A stretch of 64,000 nucleotides of DNA from Tricholoma matsutake (lineage: Eukaryota > Basidiomycota > Agaricomycetes > Agaricales > Tricholomataceae): NCBI GenBank assembly GCA_026075535.2, contig AP026538.1, positions 1,860,001 through 1,924,000 on the forward strand. The letters are read 5' to 3'. The position numbers and the translations under genes are program-made. Positions 57,441-64,000 of the stretch are shown here, one piece after another. Under the pieces are notes generated by a model. The model did no database searches. It was not told where the DNA came from and saw only the letters and a program-made list of their open reading frames with translations. Position 1 is the first letter of the stretch. Each line of letters begins with the position of its first letter.

Positions 57441-57710
57441 TACAGTAGACTAATGCTAGCAACAATTGATGACATTGTTGTGAGTACTACCTGCTGGTAG
57501 GATGCCATTGCCATATTGCTCTGACTATCATTAGAAAGCCAATTAAGCCAAACAAGACTTACCCTACTTACCTGTCTTACACCTCCTTGGCCTCCTTGGA
57601 CCACTTAGCGCACTTACAATGTGCTTAGATATCTGCCTTTGTGCTTATTGAATATTTTGCTAAGTACAAAATAAGCCACTTAAATGGCTTACTGGTGATG
57701 ATGCTCAACC

Positions 57711-59563
57711 TGGAAACTCAACCAAAACCAACTAAACTGGTCTTAGGAGATATAACATGAGTCAGAGGAAGGTTGCGAGGTGGTACCAAATATCACCATG
57801 CTAACCAAAGGCCAGTAGATGTAGTACAAAGCATTGCAAAGTGATGCAAAGTCCTGCGAGGGAGTACAAAGTAGTACAAAACACTATGAAGTGTTTCAGA
57901 ATGGTATGGAAGAACTTAGCTGTGGTGTGAAAGAATTTAAAAAGCCTTGAAATGTTTTTGAGGAGTTCATGAGATGATGACGATAGGTGAAGATGATGTA
58001 GAAGATGATGACAAAGTTGATAGATGATTGACAATAGTTTTGAGAGACTAAGTAGCAATGAGGCAAACATGTGGTAGACATAAGGCAGTGAAAAAGGTGT
58101 CAAAATCACAAAGTAAATGAGAAAATGATGAGAAGAAAATGTGCAATAGTCATAATATATCAAATCTCCTTGTCTTGTTGTTCCAATAAATCATGAAAAT
58201 GTTGTAACATGCCTCAATGCATGCTAAGGTGCTAGCCATAGTGTCTCCTTGTGTTTGTTGTGCCCAAAATGTGATATGTCAGTGTGTGGAATGTTGGGAA
58301 TGTGTGTTCAAGGTGTGGTACAATATAAATACAGTGGCTGAAGGCATTTGAAATGGTATGAAGTCTTTCAAACTGTTTCGAAGTGTTGTATTGTTGTTTT
58401 GTGCTTTTGTAGGTGTTCATAAGTATTCATGAAATTGTAGGACATTGTGAGAGATGTGTCTGATTGTGATGTATTGTTTTCAGAGCTCAGCCGTGAGGTG
58501 GACCTATCAAGCCTCCTAAGCTTTTTTTTGATTTTCCTGATGCACTTCCAAACTTGTTGAGTTCACACTGCCTTCTTTTTCACTGCCATTTTTGGTCATT
58601 TTATTGTTCTGCTCAGTGGACGAGTAAGTACATTTTATTGCTCTGCTGAAGTTAATCATTTGGACTCACTGTGTCAATGATTGATGGTTCTTGCATGATT
58701 GGGTTTTTATACCTGGAAATTATAACACATACTGTAGACTCTTGACTAGAATCAATGTTCTCCATCCAGTATTTGGCTTCAAATGAGAATATGCCTCAAA
58801 TATGCTGCACAATGGCCTTGGCTGATTACACAAGAAAAAAAAATTGCCCAAATATGTTATTTCACCTGGTTTTTTGTGCTTTATAGTCCCTCTTGGAGCC
58901 AAACCACTCCCTACACTATCAGTATATATTTTAGTATACTCAATTTGGTGGTCTGAGGCCCTGTGGTGGAGGCATCCATTTTTTTTTTGCAGCCTGCAGC
59001 TGGACTAACTAACTGGGTACCAGTATGGGATTCCTGGGCCAGCACCCCCTTGATTTGTCATTTTTTGTTTTGTGGGTTTTCAACTTATGTAAAGAGAATT
59101 CCTGAGACTGTGGGGAAATTGCCATAAAAGGAAACACAATTTAGTGAGTAGAGAAAAAGTCTGTCACTTGCCTTCTCACCTTGGCCCATGCCTTCCTCTA
59201 ATTCTTTGGAACTTGACTGTTTCTCACAGTACCAGTGGATGCTATCCACCCAGCAGGTTGTGATGCATGATGTAAGGCAGGCAAGCACAACCAAAGAATG
59301 CATCATTCAGACTCATTCTACTGAATGACTATGATCACCTCATCCAAGGCATTGAGAAAACATCAGAGGTTACACAAGTCAAAGTAGCATTATTGAATTA
59401 CACTGATGTAATCTGAAGTAATAATGAGTGACTAAATTTTGTCCACATCAGATCCAAAATCTAATACCCTCTTATTCCACACCTGATATAGATAACCCAT
59501 GGGTGTTTTTTGAATGATGGATTCCCTCATGATCACCAGGGCATGCCCACATTGGTTCTTGAC
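57711..59563. other. Non-coding spacer with short dispersed repeats
   Basis: GTACAAAG/GCAAAG words cluster at 57820-57900, and related words occur inverted near 58335-58400, perhaps a small non-autonomous element. A stretch at 58985-59060 (GGGATTCCTG and CACCCCCTTG) recurs near 43535-43610 and, inverted, near 47700. No gene was supported. Confidence 0.35.
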
Positions 59564-59895
59564 TGTTGAGAGTCACACCATGATTATACAATCAGCACGT
59601 TTGATGCATGCCCTATTCTTAGCACATCCCTTTGATGTGCCCAGACAAACGTCCCATAGATACATTCCCACATTATCCCTTTGTCAGATTGAACATATAT
59701 ATAGGTAGTTAGATCTTCGGTCACCTCAGTCACTTATACAAGTACTGAGGTGAGTATTAGCTCATATTTATTGTTACAGATTACTTACTGTACCTTACTG
59801 TACACTTGTGTATTCTAGGTACAGTCTTCTCCAAATATAGTCACTTATACAAGTACTGAGTGTACACTTGTGTGTTCTAGGATTGATTCTCTACA
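59564..59895 (+). repeat. Probable 5' LTR of Copia-2 (about 332 bp)
   Basis: TGTTGAGAGTCACACC opens it and GATTCTCTACA closes it just before the primer site. CACTTATACAAGTACTGAG and TACACTTGTGTATTCTAGG occur twice near its end. With no second LTR in the window the left border is inferred. Confidence 0.6.
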
Positions 59896-59906
59896 GGTTA
59901 TGGGCC
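59896..59906 (+). promoter_or_regulatory. Copia-2 primer-binding site, half-tRNA type
   Basis: GGTTATGGGCC directly follows the LTR, the same word as in Copia-1. Confidence 0.65.
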
Positions 59907-60112
59907 ACTCTTGCTGTTGAAATGACAGTAGAGATATCCTAGCCACTCGATGCCTATTTTGAACATCACTCTTTGATCTACCAATCCCAGTTCCATCCTG
60001 GATCACGGACTCTTTACTCATGATCGATGCCTCGATGCATTTTCACCCCTTTGTTACAATTTGTATTGCTTTATCTACTCCCCAACCACCACTGCACGTT
60101 CAATTTTTCATC

Positions 60113-61595
60113 ATGACTGTGGACTCCACTTCCACCCCTGTTTCTGTCCCCCTTATCAAACTTGCAGTCCAATACTCTGGAACTAAATTGGACAAGATCA
60201 AATCTAACTACAAAGAATGGTGTGAGGACGTCACCATTGCTCCTTCTCTCAACAGACTCTATGAGTATGTATCTGGAGATGCACCATCGCCTCCTGCCAC
60301 AGAAACCCGCGCCCTTGCCAATTGGTCCACCAATGCATGCCTGGCTTATGCCTTTTTGGCATCGAGCGTCGCCACTACTGAATGCCCTTTTCTCAATATG
60401 ACAAAGGGCCCTGAGACTAATTGGAAGATGCTCCAGGATCGTCACCAAAAGGAGGGCCCCATTTGCCAAGTTCAACTACTACAACAAGCCCTTTCTATTC
60501 AATGCACAAAGGACATCCTGCTCCCCAAAACTGCTGAACAGATTTGCACTCTGATAGAATGAGCATTCACCATGGGGAATATCAAGGCTGACCTTCTTTG
60601 CTCCATTGCACTCCTGAACTCCCTCAGTGATCACTTTCCCCATGTGCGCTCCATTATCTCCTGTGACATTGCAGCTTCCTCATCATCCTCCCCGTATATG
60701 TCAAAGGACATCTGCCTGTTCCTGGATAATGAGCAGTCATTGATCAAGAATGATCAATGCAATGACTCTAAATCCTCCATTGCCCTCACTGCTTGCACCA
60801 AACTGCTGAGATCTACCAACCCCCTCGTCTGTGGGAACCCAGTGTGTAAGAAGACAGGGCACACGATTGAATTTTGCATCAAACAAGGGGGGGGGATGGC
60901 CAGAAAAACTACTGAGGAGTCCAAAGCAGCCTGACGACTCATGCTTGGGGAAGAGGGAAGGAAATGATTTGTCCAAAGTACCAGTCACTATGAAAGATAT
61001 CAATGGCCACGCCTTCACAGTCATGGTTGATCCTACGACTTTCTCCAACCCCCAACCCAAATTTGCTGGCATCGCCTCTGATCCCATTCCTATGGCCTCC
61101 ATTGCTGAAATTGAATATGAGGGGTGGATGGTGGTTGAGGAGGAGCCTGCAACATCCATTGACTGGACACAACATTCCACTCACATAGTTGGGGACACAT
61201 TCACCGCCAAACCCCTGAATCAAACCACATGCACCCAAATTTCCCTCGACAAATTCCCCTTCATTGTGGACTTGGGTACTATGGTCCATATTTCCCCTGA
61301 CCACACTGATTTCATATCACTCCACTCCACCAGACCTCACTCTGTAAAGGGAGTTAGGGGTTCTTCTATTGCCACCATCGGTGTCAGGGATATCAAGTTA
61401 TGGGTAGCGCAAGGCACATCAATCATATTACATAATGTACTCTTCATCCCAAATGCGACCGTGTGCCTTATCTCAGTTGGTTGCCTCACAGACAACTCCA
61501 ATGCGACCACCCATTTTGATTCCTCATCCTGCTGGATAACAGACAAATCCACTGGGACTTTCATTGCTTGTGGTCCTCGCCTCCCCACCAAATGA
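60113..61595 (+). pseudogene. Copia-2 gag and protease
   Basis: ATG 60113 starts MTVDSTSTPVSVPLIKLAVQ. Gag follows (YKEWCEDVTIAPSL, TNWKMLQDRHQKEGP). A TGA lies at 60560, and a Cys/His knuckle-like motif CGNPVCKKTGHTIEFC lies at about 60826. A frame change occurs in the G-run near 60889, alongside a TGA at 60932 in the first frame. The protease site reads FIVDLGTMVHISPD, where DSG is usual, so it is probably inactive. It ends at TGA 61593. Confidence 0.82.
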
Positions 61596-62660
61596 CTATA
61601 CAGCCTCACCCTCCATTCTGCAACCGCTGAACATGCTTTTACTCTCCATGGTCCTCCTACCCTTGAGACCTGGCATCGCCATCTTGGCCATGCCAATTAC
61701 CAGTCCCTATGGGGTATGGCTAAGAAAGGAACACTCACAGGTGTGCCCATCTCCACAGCCTCAAGACCATCCAAATGTGATGCCTGTATCCTTGGCAAAC
61801 AGACAAGAACACCAGTGCCAAAGAAGCGTGAACAGGGGGAGGGGCATAGGGCAACAAGGAAATTAGAGAAGGTGTGGGTAGACTTATCTGGCCCACATGC
61901 TGTTCAGTCCCATACTGGAAATGAATATATGATGGATATTGTCAATGACCACAGGTCTTTTCCATGGTCCATTCCACTTAAACATAAAGACAATGCATTT
62001 CCTGAACTTAAGGCATGGGAACTTGCTCATGAAACCAAAATGGGATTGAAAGTTGGGATGTACATCACGGACAATAGCAAGTTGAAATCACACAAAAGGG
62101 AAGCTTGGCTCAAGTCTCGGCAAATCAACCAGCATTTTACTGCACCACATATGTCTGCACACATTGGACGTGTTGAGTGCATGCATAGGACTCTAATGGC
62201 GAAAGCATGGACCATGTGCATTTACACACAATTACCAACTTACCTCTGGGACAAGTTCTATATGACAGCTAGCCAAGACCACCACCTCATTGAAGGGATC
62301 TACTCCCTGGGAACTTTGGCATGCGCGCAAACCCGATTATTCTTACATGTGTGAAATAGGATGCTGCGCATTTGTTCTTATCCCCAACAAAAATAATCCA
62401 AAAATCTTTGAAAGGACAATTGAGTCTGTACTCATTGGATATGAGCCCAAATCAAAAGCCTATTGATGCTACAATCACAATACCCATAAGGTACATAGTT
62501 TGTACCATGTCCGCTTCATTGAACTCATGAAGGCCATGGACCACCAATCCCAGATCCCCCATTACATATCAATCCAACCCCTGAAAATGCTACTGCACCA
62601 ACCCTTTCTCCTTTCCCTGATGATGATGAGGAGGACTTTGAGTGCTCTACTTCCCCAGCA
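61596..62660 (+). pseudogene. Copia-2 integrase
   Basis: The pre-integrase zinc finger is TWHRHLGHANYQSLWGM with CDACILGKQ. The catalytic core has D in VWVDLSGPH, D in YITDNSKLKS and E in GRVECMHRTLM. Cys and Trp occupy sites where Arg is expected nearby (ECM, AKAWTMC), both explained by C-to-T at CpG. The frame changes near 62345, and a TGA lies near 62464. Confidence 0.82.
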
Positions 62661-64000
62661 CCCATGGATACTGTACCGCCCCCACAACCCCAACATCATT
62701 CATCATGCATGCCTGTACCGACAGAGCGCAATCCCACTGGTGGACCTGCAAGTACACGTATGGAAGTAGCAGTCCGAGAAGCCCAGGAGAGCGCAACATG
62801 TATCAAGGAGGCACACAGAGCATGCAAGGCTGCCAAACAGAATGCTGCAGCACAGGACAATAATCCCGACACATCCGAATCTGGTAATGATGCCATCAAT
62901 GATTTCCATCAGGCATTCGAGAACCTTGATCTGGGTGATCAGGCACATGAACTCCTTGCCCTGATCTCGGAGATGAGTGCCCTTGATCCAGAATCACTTC
63001 AATTTGAGGATGAACCACAGACTTCAGATGAAGCTGAGAATTCTGTGGATGTGGCATGATGGGAGGCAGGATACAAGGATGAGTTGAAGTCCCTGAAAGA
63101 CATGGGAGTATACAAATTGATACCATGATCGGATGTCCCACAGGGGAAATGGATCCGAAAGGGGAAACCCATCTTTCACATCAAGTGGGATGAGATGGGC
63201 CAGGCGGTCAGATGGAAGGTACACCTCGTCTTTAAAGGCTTCGAGCAGATCTATTGGAAGGACTATGCCAAGACTACCTCACCTACAGCACACATGGAAT
63301 ATTGGTGAATACTTCTCCACATTGCAACCTCCTTGGGATGGGATGCACAACAGATCGACGTGAAGACAGAATTCCTATATGGCCTATTACCTGATGATGA
63401 GGTACAGTATATGCAACAACCCACCGGCTTTGAGGAACCCAGGAAAGAGGACTGGGTATGGCAGCTACAATGTGGACTCTATGGAATGAAACAAAACAGC
63501 TGCATCTGGAACCAAATGCTTAATGCCCAAATGATTGAATGGGGTTTCACTTGACTATCTTGTGAGTCCTGTGTATACTACCATAAGACTGATTCAGGAA
63601 TTGTTATCATGGTGGTCCACATCGATGATTACTTATCAATTGTGGACTCAAAGGATGAGAACGAGTGTTTCAAGGGCCAGATGCGCAAGGTGTGGACGAT
63701 CTCTGAACTAGGCACTGCCCACTTCATCATGGGCATCGGTATAACTTGGGACAGAACTGCATGTACTGTTGCACTCTCACAGACAGCTCTCATGGATAAA
63801 ATTGTTGAACAATTTGGTCAGAAAGACGCTCATCCAGTCTCGGCACCCCTGGAACCAGGGTCTAAACTTTGTCATCTGGACCAGACATCCCTATCCCCCA
63901 CCGATCAACTACAACTTGCAAAATTACCATATCGATCCCTTGTTGGTTGCCTACTATACCTGGCAATTTCCACACAACCGGACATCTCTCATGCAGTACA
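62661..64000 (+). pseudogene. Copia-2 reverse transcriptase, cut by the window end
   Basis: An acidic linker precedes the domain. RT has GYKDELKSLKDMGVYKL, QIDVKTEFLYGLLPDDEVQ and an intact catalytic box VHIDDYLSIV near 63615, then YRSLVGCLLYLAISTQPDI at the end of the window. TGA stops at 63057, about 63126, 63306 and 63552 all sit at Arg-compatible sites. Confidence 0.86.

Larger units (their letters stand above)
51455..57710. mobile_element. Plavaka-type (CACTA-like) DNA transposon, two divergent genes
   Basis: A transposase on the + strand (53842-57440) and a companion gene on the minus strand (51941-53526) diverge from a 316-bp gap. Both sides end in segments dense in CTAAGC/GCTTAG/TTAAGC words (about 51460-51790 and 57540-57700). 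Exact terminal repeats are uncertain; GGCTCAACATCAT on the left and the complement of ATGATGCTCAACC on the right may be part of them. Confidence 0.7.
59564..64000 (+). mobile_element. Ty1/copia retrotransposon Copia-2, 3' end outside the window
   Basis: The 5' LTR, half-tRNA primer site and gag-protease-integrase-RT follow in order. The RNase H and 3' LTR lie beyond the window. The coding text is unrelated at sequence level to Copia-1, so it is a separate lineage. Confidence 0.9.

Noticed and set aside
57800..58163. 120-codon minus-strand open frame
   Set aside because: It is low-complexity (His/Leu/Ser/Phe-rich), antisense to GATGATG-type repeats, with no recognisable domain.
1..64000. Classical RIP as sole cause of decay
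   Set aside because: Stops and residue changes concentrate at CpG-derived sites (CGA to TGA), whereas RIP mainly hits CpA. A few TAG/TAA changes remain unexplained.

Overview
The window is transposon-dominated DNA from a filamentous fungus, most likely a mushroom-forming basidiomycete (Agaricomycetes). The evidence is the set of mobile families: chromodomain Ty3/gypsy elements, a gypsy lineage with a distinctive pol, Ty1/copia elements with half-tRNA primer sites, a tyrosine-recombinase element, and a Plavaka-type DNA transposon with 37-52 nt introns. No rRNA, tRNA or CRISPR array was recognised. Only one gene looks like an intact host gene: a spliced small secreted cysteine-rich protein at 44987-45810.

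Layout. 1-8108 is the 3' part of a + strand chromovirus (Gypsy-1), interrupted by a 2.18 kb non-autonomous hAT element (151-2326) and a Tc1/mariner element (5636-7211), ending in its 3' LTR. 8107-39036 is one minus-strand tyrosine-recombinase element (called Y here), split by a minus-strand gypsy element (X, 10821-38233). X is itself split by a solo LTR (11466-12048), by Gypsy-2 (20318-26304, + strand) and by Gypsy-3 (26560-36825, - strand). Gypsy-3 contains a complete Copia-1 (31297-36376, - strand). Target-site duplications and restored reading frames support nearly every junction.

39037-51450 is a patchwork of non-coding repeats, a recurring hairpin/intron-like/hairpin module, several pairs of inverted ends, a solo LTR (48324-49142) and the secreted-protein gene. 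About 51455-57710 is a Plavaka-type transposon with a decayed transposase and a divergent multi-exon companion gene. 59564-64000 is the 5' LTR and gag-pol of a second copia element that runs off the window.

Almost every transposon gene is dead in the same way. Premature stops are nearly all TGA where arginine (CGA) is expected, and several catalytic residues changed by G-to-A or C-to-T at CpG. This points to loss through deamination of methylated CpG. The secreted-protein gene and the 5' end of Gypsy-2 keep many CpGs. Features most worth follow-up are the Y element (zinc-knuckle ORF fused in frame to a tyrosine recombinase, with no reverse transcriptase), extra membrane-protein ORFs behind pol in two gypsy elements, an antisense spliced gene inside X, and the repeated hairpin module.
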